Source: Byssothecium circinans (taxonomy: Eukaryota; Ascomycota; Dothideomycetes; Pleosporales; Massarinaceae). Taken from it: a stretch of DNA of 12,616 bases. The position numbers and the translations under genes are program-made. How positions within the stretch are numbered: the first letter of the stretch is position 1; each line of letters opens with the position of its first letter. The stretch is from assembly GCA_010015675.1 (NCBI GenBank), contig ML976983.1, positions 143,769 to 156,384 of the forward strand, read 5' to 3'. This document shows positions 1 through 7,181 of the stretch, piece by piece. The notes beneath the pieces were generated by a model. It had not been told where the DNA came from and made no database searches. It saw only the letters and a list, made by a program, of their open reading frames with translations.

Positions 1-132
1 TATATCTGTATTTAAAATTTCAGCTTAATAGCTCTTATATTTAAATTGTTATTAAGATAATACAGTTTGATTTTCCTTGCCAAGCAAAAGTGGCCGTCTC
101 GGTGGTTTGGCCGTCTTGGTAGTGGAATACGT
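1..132. mobile_element. Right end of a pogo/Tc1-like DNA transposon, truncated by window edge
   Basis: The segment ends in the sequence GAATACGT followed by the dinucleotide TA (133-134). This is the same terminus and TA flank seen on the complete pogo-like element at 7084-8917. Inside it are two degenerate tandem modules (about 92-105 and 108-122) containing GGCCGTCT, which resemble the modular terminal repeats of that element. Positions 66-85 and 39-55 are exact reverse complements of 12570-12589 and 12600-12616, so this end and the end at 12542-12616 belong to one family. No transposase is visible in the part shown. The family label rests on the terminus and TA target site only. Confidence 0.6.
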
Positions 133-136
133 TACT

Positions 137-245
137 ACTAAATATAATATTAACTAAATATAATATTAACTAAATATGATATTAACTAAATATTAATATT
201 AACTAAATACAATATCAACTAAATATTAACATTAACTAAATTAGA
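137..245. repeat. AT-rich minisatellite, 16-17 bp unit, about 6.5 copies
   Basis: The unit ACTAAATATAATATTA repeats head to tail from 137: units at 137-152, 153-168, 169-184, 185-201, 202-217 and 218-234, then a partial unit. The first two units are identical; later ones carry substitutions or a 1-bp insertion. The array starts 3 bp after the TA beside the left transposon end and stops before the copia target duplication. It may have grown by slippage in an AT-rich flank. No coding potential is seen. Confidence 0.9.
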
Positions 246-255
246 TAGTTAATTA

Positions 256-260
256 ATTTC
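256..260. repeat. Left target-site duplication of copia element (ATTTC)
   Basis: The five bases ATTTC directly precede the 5' LTR and recur at 6622-6626 directly after the 3' LTR. A 5-bp duplication is normal for Ty1/copia integration and fixes the element's ends. Confidence 0.95.
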
Positions 261-428
261 TGTAAGACTCTAGACACAGCCTCGGGATCCTCCCGTCCTA
301 TCTCGGTTGGTTCTCCCTCTTTGGCCTAGCGTCGCCTACCTCCTATATAGCCTTGACTCTTAAGCCACACTAATACATCAGTCCACTCGCTCTATAATAT
401 ACTCTCAGTGCCTATATACTGTCTTATA
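261..428 (+). repeat. 5' LTR of copia element (168 bp)
   Basis: It starts TGTAAGA and ends TCTTATA, originally TCTTACA as in the 3' LTR, so the termini were a perfect 7-bp inverted repeat. It is collinear with 6454-6621 without indels. Ten positions differ (271, 284, 309, 360, 362, 371, 395, 401, 407, 427), all C/T or G/A; eight carry the derived T or A in this copy. A TATATA motif at 344-349 is a plausible core promoter. 168 bp is short for an LTR but within the copia range. Confidence 0.97.
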
Positions 429-441
429 GTTATGAGCCCGG
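429..441 (+). promoter_or_regulatory. Primer binding site for half tRNA-iMet
   Basis: Directly after the 5' LTR stands GTTATGAGCCCGG. Its first 11 bases are complementary to the anticodon arm of eukaryotic initiator tRNA-Met (GGGCTCATAAC, with the CAT anticodon), not to a tRNA 3' end. This matches the primer type of Drosophila copia and several fungal copia elements, where a 5' half-tRNA cleaved in the anticodon loop primes minus-strand synthesis. The position next to the LTR agrees. The last two bases depend on the host tRNA sequence, which is not in the window. Confidence 0.85.
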
Positions 442-573
442 AATAACTCTAAAATTGTCAACTACTTAATTAACTATAACCTACTTAAGCGTCCTTAACG
501 ACTAAGTAGCCCATGGACCCTCTATAGAGTTTTCACCTCAACTAATCTCCACCTATAAAGCTATAATTGATCC
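442..573 (+). other. Untranslated leader of copia element
   Basis: This stretch lies between the primer site and the first ATG of the Gag-Pol frame at 574. The Gag frame upstream contains stops at 556-558 and 568-570, which supports 574 as the start, though RIP could have made these stops. The leader should hold packaging and dimerisation signals, but none can be recognised by eye. Confidence 0.6.
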
Positions 574-1700
574 ATGATTACCTCCATCATGTCCTTAAAG
601 GAATCTATCATCCTAAAAGGCACGCGCAACTTCAAAGAATGGTATACGGTCCTTAGACGTACCGTAAAAGCCCTTAGCGTACTTAAATACGTCGACCCTG
701 AGATCCCTACGAAGCCGCTCCTTGAAGAGGTCCCCTCTGACCTAGAAGACAACGTTGATACTATAGTCTAGAAAGAACGTCGCAAGTAGTATATTAATCA
801 TAAAAAAGCTCTTAATAAGCTCTAGATCTACATTACTGATACTATTCAACTAGCCATCCTTTTATTGATGCCTAAGGATTCAACTGTTACAGCTTAGGTA
901 GCGTTCCTATACCGGCACTACTCTAAATTAACAATTACAAAGTAAGAAGAAGCAGATAAGGCATACATAAAGGCTAAACGCTTTATCACAGGACACTTAT
1001 TACTTAAGGACTAGATAAATAATTTCCTTATTACTTTTACTAAAGCTTCTAAACTTAAGGTCACTGCGGTTTAGGACTTCAGTCCCTAGCTTAACCTACT
1101 ATTAGTCTTTCACTTAATTAACTTAGGCTTTACAGCTACTATCAACATAAAGGTTTAGGCTGCTCATGAGGTGTACACCATGGCAAAGGTTAATCTACCT
1201 CCTCTAAAAGAGGTCATCGTACTAGCCGTCCTAGCGTCTTAAGGTCAACTAGTAATACTTGAACAGCGATACCTCATTCTATCACCTCTTCCTGAAATTC
1301 CGGCTAACGTTACTATCCTAGCTCTTATTAAATAATACAGGAACACGTCCTACCTCCACCACCTATGGCAGCCAAATATACGAGGCACAACACACGCTGC
1401 TACCCTCAGTGGCGCTGAATTATTATACAATGAATTAGGCACTAGCTAGAGACTATCTACTAGACCGTTAGTAACGCCCAACAACTACGGTAGTAACTCA
1501 CGCAAACGGACGAATACTTAGGTGGCTGGAAAATCGCAATTAAAGCCTTGCCCTTATGGTAAGCCTAACTCTCACCTAATAACTACTTATTAGGGTTAAT
1601 GCCTATACATCTATACATAGCTTCAGCTAACGGGCTTCAAGATTAATCCTAAATGCATAGATAATCTCAAGCAATACTAAAGCGTTAAACGTAATATGGA
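574..1700 (+). pseudogene. Gag portion with decayed CCHC zinc knuckle
   Basis: The N-terminal third begins with MITSIMSLKESIILKG and has a hydrophobic, Lys-rich helical character up to about 1320, like copia Gag (UBN2/retrotran_gag type: an early G-x-x-N-F-x-x-W-y motif is visible at 619-645, GTRNFKEWY). A nucleocapsid knuckle lies at 1549-1590: CPYGKPNSH followed four residues later by Tyr. The pattern fits C-x2-C-x4-H-x4-C with the second Cys missing and the last Cys changed to Tyr (TGT to TAT, a G-to-A change). The knuckle would bind genomic RNA in the virus-like particle. Domain borders are approximate. Confidence 0.75.
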
Positions 1701-1860
1701 CCTACTTAATAAAATCCGTGATAGAGAGCTATAATGCTAGGCTTGGAACAACAGCACTATAATAGCTTTATACGTTAATGCTAGTAACTAGAACTTAGAT
1801 GGAGAACGCAAATAATCCTACGCTATACACTATATCACTATGAGTAACCAGCGCGACTAA

Positions 1861-2130
1861 GGGAACGTCCTTCTCTACTCATAGATACTTAACTGCGGCT
1901 TAGATGTACACGTTAGCAATAACCCTAATGAATTTATATGGAAACAGCTAGCGCTACCTAGTGAGAGACTTAGCTGCGGCAACGACTTAGTTAAGATCAT
2001 CGCCTAGGGAGAATGCAACATCGTGATTAATACTCTCTAGGGCCCTCGACGTACTATACTTAAGAACGTCACTCTCTACCCTGATTTTATTACTTCTCTC
2101 ATTACCCTCTCACACTTTAAGGCTAAGAAT
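1861..2130 (+). pseudogene. Aspartic protease portion, catalytic Asp mutated to Asn
   Basis: At 1882-1899 the frame reads stop-I-L-N-C-G, followed by D-V-H-V-S-N. Copia proteases have W-I-[LA]-D-[ST]-G at this place. The Trp has become TAG and the catalytic Asp is AAC (1891-1893), both single G-to-A changes. The following 70 codons end in a stretch like the protease C-terminal strand (N-V-T-L-Y-P-D-F at 2068-2091). The enzyme would have cut the Gag-Pol polyprotein; this copy cannot. Confidence 0.8.
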
Positions 2131-2340
2131 ATCTACTTTAACTTAGGACGTCTCTGCCTATACACACTCAATCACAAATCTAACCTAGTGTGGGTAAAGG
2201 TTACATCATCTAGTAGTTACTACCTTATACTTAAGCGTCACACTTCTCTAGTAACGGCTAAGCACAACTATACTAAATAGCCTTTTAGGGCCTTCGCCTC
2301 TAAGAAGAGTAGCTAACATTAAAGGCGCTCTAAGGCTCCT

Positions 2341-3270
2341 CTCCCCACTTAAAAGCTTACTAGCATGCAAGCACATATCCTTATGGGCCATCCCAGGGCT
2401 GATACGCTAGACAAACTATCCACTAACGTTATTGGGATAGACCTACTAACTACATTATTACCCTTAATTAAGGACTGTCCTTAGTGTAGTGTTAATAAAG
2501 TGACTTATATTATATCTTAACGATCAGACCGCGAGCACATGCCTACCTATCCTTTTAAGGCTATAGCAATCAATCTTATTACCCTTGACGGCGAATCTCT
2601 TGTAGGCAATCACTACCTCTTTCATGGGTACTGTCTGGTTACTAAGACCCACATGGCATACGTAATCTAGAATTAATTAGGACCTATCCTTATTCACGTC
2701 TTCAAGCTCATGGACTAGATGGTTAAGAGATGGTATAATACCACACCAACCTTCATACATATGGATAAGGAAGCTAGTTATGGCTTCGCCAACGAAGAAG
2801 GCGTCGCAGAACTCTATAAAGAAGAGGGTATAACACTTTAACTGCGAGCACTAAATACAGCGGAATAATCTGGACACGCAGAACGCTCTAGGAAAATGCT
2901 TATCATAGTGGCTCACTCCCTCTAAGTCGCATCTAATCTCCCTCTTTACCTCTATGAAGAGATATACGTATACGCCACGTACCTACTTAATTAAACGCTG
3001 GTTAAAGCACTTAACTAGAAGACACCATTTAAAGCTACCCATAGTAAGTAACCCTCACTAGCTTATCTTTGAATCTATGGTTGCTAAGCATACTACCTTC
3101 GTAAACAACCCACGCGCACTAATAAGCTCTCCCCTCGTGCCCTTATTAGTTACCTTGTAGGTATTGATTCCTGCAACATCTACCACATCTAGGTACTAAA
3201 GGCTTCATCACGTAGATATAGAGGTAAGGTTATACGCACTTAGGACGTTACCTTTAATAAGTAACACTTC
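2341..3270 (+). pseudogene. Integrase portion: HHCC zinc domain intact, first catalytic Asp lost
   Basis: The GAG-pre-integrase zinc domain is recognisable: H-x4-H at 2374 and 2389 (HILMGH) and C-x2-C at 2476 and 2485, all four ligands kept. The rve core follows. The first catalytic position is Asn (AAT, 2572-2574) in the context IAINLI, where the family has Asp. The second Asp is kept (2764-2766, HMDKEASYGF), and the Glu is kept (2881-2883, HAER). Asp-to-Glu distance is 39 codons, close to D,D-35-E. Downstream TPF (3022-3030), YGC (3079-3087) and YLVGID (3154-3171) match conserved copia segments after the core. Integration needs all three acidic residues, so this copy is inactive. Confidence 0.9.
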
Positions 3271-3636
3271 TTTAGTGACGCGGACGAAGACCCACTATTA
3301 GGTATCTAGCTTAAAGCAGCCATGGAGGAGATCAAAGAAGATACCAACACTAAGCAGGAGGAATTAGATAAAGAAGTTTATGAGGATTTATCTAATACTG
3401 TTCCCGTCCCTTCTACTAAACAACTACTCTTAGGCGACACACACGGCTAAGCTTAAGGTGATTAGAATCTATATCTATCTCCCGTCTTATTAATTAACTA
3501 GTCCCATCAATCACTTAGTCGTTAAGGACGCTTAAGTAGCTCGCGCAATTCACTACTGCGCTGGGGCCGTGCGCCAGCTAATCAGATACCATAGGGTGCA
3601 CCTAGTGAGCTCTCATTAGCTACCCTATCAAGTTGA

Positions 3637-3852
3637 CTTTCGTCGTAACTCATTGAAGACCCACTAATCTTTTCACTTAATTTAGAAGACTTACAAATCT
3701 CTTCTAACACTCATCCTAGAGGCTCACGAATCCCTTTAACTCAACTTTCGTTGCAACCTATTGAAGACCCACCAATCTCTTTACTCAATTTAGAAGACTC
3801 ATGAATCTCTTCTAACGCTTATTCTAGAGGCTCATAATTCCCTTTAACTTAC
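3637..3852 (+). repeat. Tandem 108-bp duplication inside the Pol linker (36 codons x 2)
   Basis: Unit 1 is 3637-3744 and unit 2 is 3745-3852. Both carry CTTTCGT near the start, a CTATTGAAGACCC-like block, AATTTAGAAGAC, ATCTCTTCTAAC, TAGAGGCTCA and CCTTTAACT in the same order and spacing. Each unit is exactly 36 codons, so the duplication kept the polyprotein frame. It lies in the low-complexity Ser/Leu-rich linker between integrase and reverse transcriptase. A degraded third piece (3869-3891) repeats the GACTC..AATCTCTTC part. The units differ largely by transitions, consistent with duplication before RIP. Confidence 0.92.
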
Positions 3853-4080
3853 TCACATACTGCTAGAGACTCTTAAATCTCTTCACTAGATCCTAGTTTC
3901 TAAAAAAGGAAGTATAAAACTAACTAATACCTAGATGAAGAAAACGTGTTAGTGAAACATACTAGAAACCGTGCTACCAATGCGATCTAGACCTATTGGA
4001 ACACCTTTGTAGCCGCCTCCCTTAGTAATAAGTTACCTTAATTAGTTACTCCGTCTTAATAGGTACACTAAGATTAGTTG

Positions 4081-4980
4081 CCCCCAGTCCTACGCTTTTG
4101 GGCGGACGTACTAAAGCTGCTAGATTGGCTTCGAGCAGGCTTTATTGCTGCTTATCACAAGGAACTTAAGACGATCAAACGTAAAGGCACATATAAAGTT
4201 CGCGCCCTTACTGAACTACCACCAGACACTAAAGTAATACCTCTCATGTAGGTCTTTACATACAAGTTAGAAGCTAGCTTCTTAGTAAAGTTCAAAGCGC
4301 GCATCATAGTAAGAGGAGACTTATAGACTACCGTAGGTAATACCTATGCTGCTACTCTTGCTATCTGAATCTTCCGCGCTCTAATAGCGATTGCTGCCTA
4401 CTTTAATATAGATATATAGTAATATGACGCTGTTAATACTTTTATAAACGCCTTTCTCCCCTCACTAATCTAGACATAGGAACTAGAAGGCTTCTAAGAC
4501 AGTGCCCACTACTAGGAGCTTATTAAGGCGCTCTATAGCTTACGCATCTCTCTGCTGCTGTAGTACAAAGACTTCACTAATACACTAAAGGACCTTAGCC
4601 TTTAACTAATCCTTAACGCCCCTTGCCTTTAGATGAATAATAAGATAATTATATTCTTCTACGTTGATGATATCATTACCATGGCACTCCCTGGCTATTT
4701 GAACGCCCTTGATGAGTTTAAACGAAAGCTAAAGCAACGCTATAAGATCACTAACCTTTAGGGTCGTGATACTAAAACGTTCTGCGGCATTAACACTTAT
4801 CAGGATCGTAAGAATGGTTACCTCTAGCTTTTACAAAGGGACTACATTAAGATGATCTACAACAAGTTTAAGGCGCCTATGAAATCCGCCTAGAATAAGA
4901 CTCTGTCAACACCGCTTCCACTTGAAGAACTCGTCCCTTCTCCTAAGTCTAAGAATAAGGAGAACTCTCACTAGTACTCA
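4081..4980 (+). pseudogene. Reverse transcriptase portion (RVT_2), YVDD motif intact
   Basis: The copia-type RT begins near 4081 with FWADVLKLLDWLRAGF-like sequence and the KGTYKV segment at 4186. The first catalytic Asp is kept at 4426-4428 in YDAVNTFINAFL, the counterpart of the DVKTAFLNG motif. The segment LIKALYSLR (4516-4542) matches the KALYGLKQ motif. The active-site YVDD is intact at 4660-4671 in FFYVDDIIT. Stops interrupt it at about every 25 codons. It would copy element RNA into cDNA; catalytic Asp residues are still coded but no full-length protein can be made. Confidence 0.93.
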
Positions 4981-5697
4981 CAAATCATTAGCTCTATTAG
5001 TTACGCTGCTGGTGCTACCTAACCTAATATTACTAAAGCTCATTCAAAGCTTACTAAATTTCTTACTAACCTAGGACCTAAACACCTCTCTACGGCCTAC
5101 TAATGCCTTACATACCTATACTACTCTTAAGACCTTACTCTATATTACTCTAAGGACCTTACCACACCTCATCTCTATAAGAAGGAAACAGACGAAACTA
5201 ACTTCTTCGGAGCAACTAACGCCTCATACGCCAATCACAAGGCTACCCGTAAGTCCTCTTAAGGCTATATCTTCTTCCTCTTTGGTGGACTAATTGATTA
5301 GAAAGTAACACTCTAACGCTGCGTTATTAAATTAACCACTAAAGCTAAACTCATGGGCCTCTCTACTAGCTACACCAAGTACTATTAGTAGTTATGGATC
5401 TTTAAAGACCTACGTCTAGAATTTAATGAATAGCCCGCTATGTACTGCGACAACAAATAGACGATTCGCCTACTAATAGCTGATTCGCCGCAACTTAAAA
5501 CCACGCTCCGTCACGTGGATATCTACTATTACTGGCTTCGTGAACAGGCGCTTCATAGGACTATGTCTCCCGCCTACATTAATATGAACTCTCAACCAGC
5601 TGATAGGTTAACTAAGCTACTCTTAAAGCAAAAACACCAAGAATAGATCAAGCTCCTTTATCTTGAGCCCGTTCAAACACTCCTCTATGCCATTTAA
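4981..5697 (+). pseudogene. RNase H portion and Pol C-terminus, catalytic residues lost
   Basis: After the S-I-S-Y-A-A (4993-5010) connection motif, the RNase HI domain of copia type starts near 5200. Its first Asp is Asn (AAC, 5218-5220) in GATNASYANHKATRKSS, and the Glu position is Lys (AAA, 5347-5349). A later Asp is kept in CDNK (5446-5457). The conserved tail HVDIYYYWLRE (5512-5544) and ADRLTKLL (5599-5622) match copia C-termini. RNase H would remove the RNA template and make the polypurine primer. Both lost residues arose by G-to-A changes after T, the RIP context on the opposite strand. Confidence 0.9.
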
Positions 5698-6443
5698 CCA
5701 ACAGCCAACTAATGGGCCTTCAAAATCCTTATCCTTCCTACTAGCTCGTCACTGATGATTAAGTACTGATCTACTACTAAGCCCATCAATCCTCAGCTTA
5801 CTATCAAGTGTTGTATTACTGCCTCAGGAACTAGTGAAGACGTTCATGACTAGGCACTATCTATTGCAAAGTCATTAATAGCTAAACACTGCTCTAACTA
5901 GAATGGATTAGCTACCTATCTCTGCGCTACAGCCTCTTTAGTACAAACACATGCGAGCCCTTTAATCCTCGCGATACTAAAGTGAGCCCATTAATCCTTA
6001 CACTAAGTCAAGCCCTTTAATCCTCGCACTGGCTCTGCTCACTGATATGTCCTTGACAAACTAAGTAACTAACACTCCTCTACTTGACTATCCCGGTCAA
6101 CCAAGTACCTGGCAACGCTCTCGGTCACTCACTAATCTGACCTTGATTAATAAATAAGCCTCCCCTCTCCATCTAATCTAGGCCCTATCTGTATACTAGC
6201 TTACTTGAACGTCACTGATAGACTACTGCCATCCTAATCGCCCTGCACCTGAGTATATTACTCCTCACTTCTCTCTCACACAAAGCAGTTACACAAGAAC
6301 CTGCTGATAGCTTGTTTCCTCTCCTCACGTAGGTTGGGGGTTTTCCTGCTATCTCTCATTCATCTCATCTACCTGAAGGCCTTCTGACTCCCTTCAACGC
6401 TATATCTTCTTAATCTTTCAGCTCGCCACTCTCTTGGCAATCT
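5698..6443 (+). other. Non-coding 3' segment of copia element
   Basis: About 745 bp separate the Pol stop from the polypurine tract, much longer than usual for copia. No second reading frame can be followed. The base composition is less AT-rich than the flanks and keeps many CpA/TpG. A short repeated motif is present (see 5779-6027). An extra gene once carried here cannot be excluded, but nothing recognisable remains. Confidence 0.6.
5779..6027 (+). repeat. Four degenerate copies of an AGCCC-WTTAATCCT motif
   Basis: The motif occurs at about 5780-5793 (AGCCCATCAATCCT), 5956-5969 (AGCCCTTTAATCCT), 5985-5998 (AGCCCATTAATCCT) and 6011-6024 (AGCCCTTTAATCCT). The last three are spaced 29 and 26 bp apart and behave as a small imperfect tandem array. 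Its role in the element is unknown. Confidence 0.7.
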
Positions 6444-6453
6444 AAAGGGGGTG
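6444..6453 (+). promoter_or_regulatory. Polypurine tract of copia element
   Basis: AAAGGGGGTG directly precedes the 3' LTR. A purine run at this place is the RNase H-resistant primer for plus-strand DNA synthesis. It is uninterrupted apart from one T next to the LTR border. Confidence 0.85.
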
Positions 6454-6621
6454 TGTAAGACTCCAGACACAGCCTCAGGATCCTCCCGTCCTATCTCGGT
6501 TAGTTCTCCCTCTTTGGCCTAGCGTCGCCTACCTCCTATATAGCCTTGACTCCTGAGCCACACCAATACATCAGTCCACTCGCTCTACAATATGCTCTCG
6601 GTGCCTATATACTGTCTTACA
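6454..6621 (+). repeat. 3' LTR of copia element (168 bp)
   Basis: It starts TGTAAGA and ends TCTTACA, a perfect 7-bp terminal inverted repeat, and aligns with 261-428 without gaps. Only two of the ten LTR differences carry the derived base here (6477 and 6502). A TATATA motif lies at 6537-6542. This copy is closer to the founding LTR than the 5' copy. Confidence 0.97.
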
Positions 6622-6626
6622 ATTTC
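6622..6626. repeat. Right target-site duplication of copia element (ATTTC)
   Basis: This is an exact copy of 256-260, directly after the 3' LTR. Confidence 0.95.
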
Positions 6627-7083
6627 TAAGCACTATAAGTAGCTCTAAGCAGCTCTAAGCAGGTCTACGCAGCTCTTGTATAAAATAATACTAAAACGCA
6701 TATTTATACATGTCTAGGCATCTTTCTATACTATATTTTCTATTATATAAAATGCTTTTTTATGTGTAGGTATATGCACTATATGCAGCCTAAGCAAGCT
6801 AAGCAGGAATATGCGCTAATACGTAGAAAGCTAGAAAGTAGTTTTCCTAATAATAGGTAGGCACTCCTACCTTCTTAATATATATAATATAAATAATTAA
6901 AAAGAGAATAAAGTAGATATAAGTATAAGATAACTCTAATAAATATACTAAACTTAATAAGAAAAAGGTATAAAGAAAGAGCCTTTAAAGCTAAGTAAGT
7001 TCTTATAAAGCTATAAAGTAAATAGATAAAGAAAATAGTTTAGTAATTACTTTAAACTTATAAATAGAGAAAATAATAAGGTA
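6627..7083. other. AT-rich spacer between copia and pogo elements
   Basis: No gene is visible. At 6631-6677 a 10-bp unit close to AGCTCTAAGC is repeated about 4.5 times. A small hairpin GGTAGG-CACT-CCTACC lies at about 6855-6870. The rest is A/T-rich with many TpA steps and few CpA/TpG. It was contiguous with 137-255 before copia inserted and with 8920 onward before the pogo element inserted. The final TA (7082-7083) is the target dinucleotide of the pogo element. Confidence 0.7.
6631..6677. repeat. Short tandem repeat, 10-bp AGCTCTAAGC unit
   Basis: Units at 6641-6650 and 6651-6660 are identical; 6661-6670 (AGGTCTACGC) and the partial 6671-6677 are variants, with a weaker copy before them. 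It starts just after the copia target duplication. Confidence 0.8.
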
Positions 7084-7164
7084 ATGTATTCTACTATTAA
7101 ACTACCTACACCATTAAACCGCCTACACTATTAAACTGCTCATGATTCCTTAGCAATACCAACT
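7084..7164. repeat. Left terminal inverted repeat of pogo element, with extra 17-bp module
   Basis: It pairs with 8854-8917. Inside are tandem 17-bp modules close to ATTAAACCGCCTACACC at 7096-7112 and 7113-7129, then a related partial module from 7130 (ATTAAACTGCTCATG). The right end has only one full module plus the partial one, which accounts for the 81 versus 64 bp lengths. Such modules in pogo/Fot1 ends could be transposase binding sites; that role is an inference. Confidence 0.88.
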
Positions 7165-7181
7165 CCATCTTTAACGCGAAA

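Larger units (their letters stand above)
574..5697 (+). pseudogene. Copia Gag-Pol polyprotein pseudogene, about 90 nonsense mutations in one frame
   Basis: A single frame of about 1,700 codons runs from the ATG at 574 to a TAA at 5695-5697 and holds Gag, protease, integrase, reverse transcriptase and RNase H. In-frame stops number about 90; only about four are TGA (3070, 3634, 3802, 4366) and the rest TAG or TAA. Where the family consensus is known, the stops fall on Trp or Gln positions, as expected from TGG-to-TAG and CAA/CAG-to-TAA/TAG changes. The frame is never lost, so no net frameshifting indel has accumulated over 5.1 kb. The open stretch 574-771 is only the N-terminus of Gag, ended by the first TAG. 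Copia elements usually encode one polyprotein cut by the internal protease; that layout is kept here. Confidence 0.95.
261..6621 (+). mobile_element. Complete, RIP-inactivated Ty1/copia LTR retrotransposon (6,361 bp)
   Basis: All structural parts of a copia element are present in order: 5' LTR, tRNA primer site, a single Gag-Pol frame with protease, integrase, reverse transcriptase and RNase H in that order (integrase before RT defines Ty1/copia rather than Ty3/gypsy), a polypurine tract, and the 3' LTR. The 5-bp duplication ATTTC flanks it. The coding frame has about 90 stops and several catalytic residues are mutated, so the copy is non-autonomous. Almost all damage consists of transitions of the RIP type. 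At 6.4 kb it is longer than a typical 5-kb copia; the excess lies in a long region between integrase and RT and a 3' non-coding segment of about 740 bp. Confidence 0.97.

Noticed and set aside
137..245. CRISPR array
   Set aside because: Units are 16-17 bp, directly adjacent and without unique spacers; it is a plain minisatellite in eukaryotic DNA.
561..752. Minus-strand open reading frame of 63 codons
   Set aside because: It is antisense to the Gag N-terminus, with no family resemblance; it is open because the sense strand here is not yet damaged.
574..771. Open reading frame of 65 codons as a small gene
   Set aside because: It is the N-terminus of the copia Gag frame; the TAG at its end is one of about 90 nonsense mutations, and the same frame continues into recognisable Pol domains.
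574..5697. Genetic code with TAA/TAG reassigned to Gln (ciliate-like) keeping the polyprotein functional
   Set aside because: Several TAG codons sit at conserved Trp positions, catalytic Asp codons of protease, integrase and RNase H are changed to Asn, TGA stops also occur, and the two LTRs show the same transition bias in non-coding DNA.
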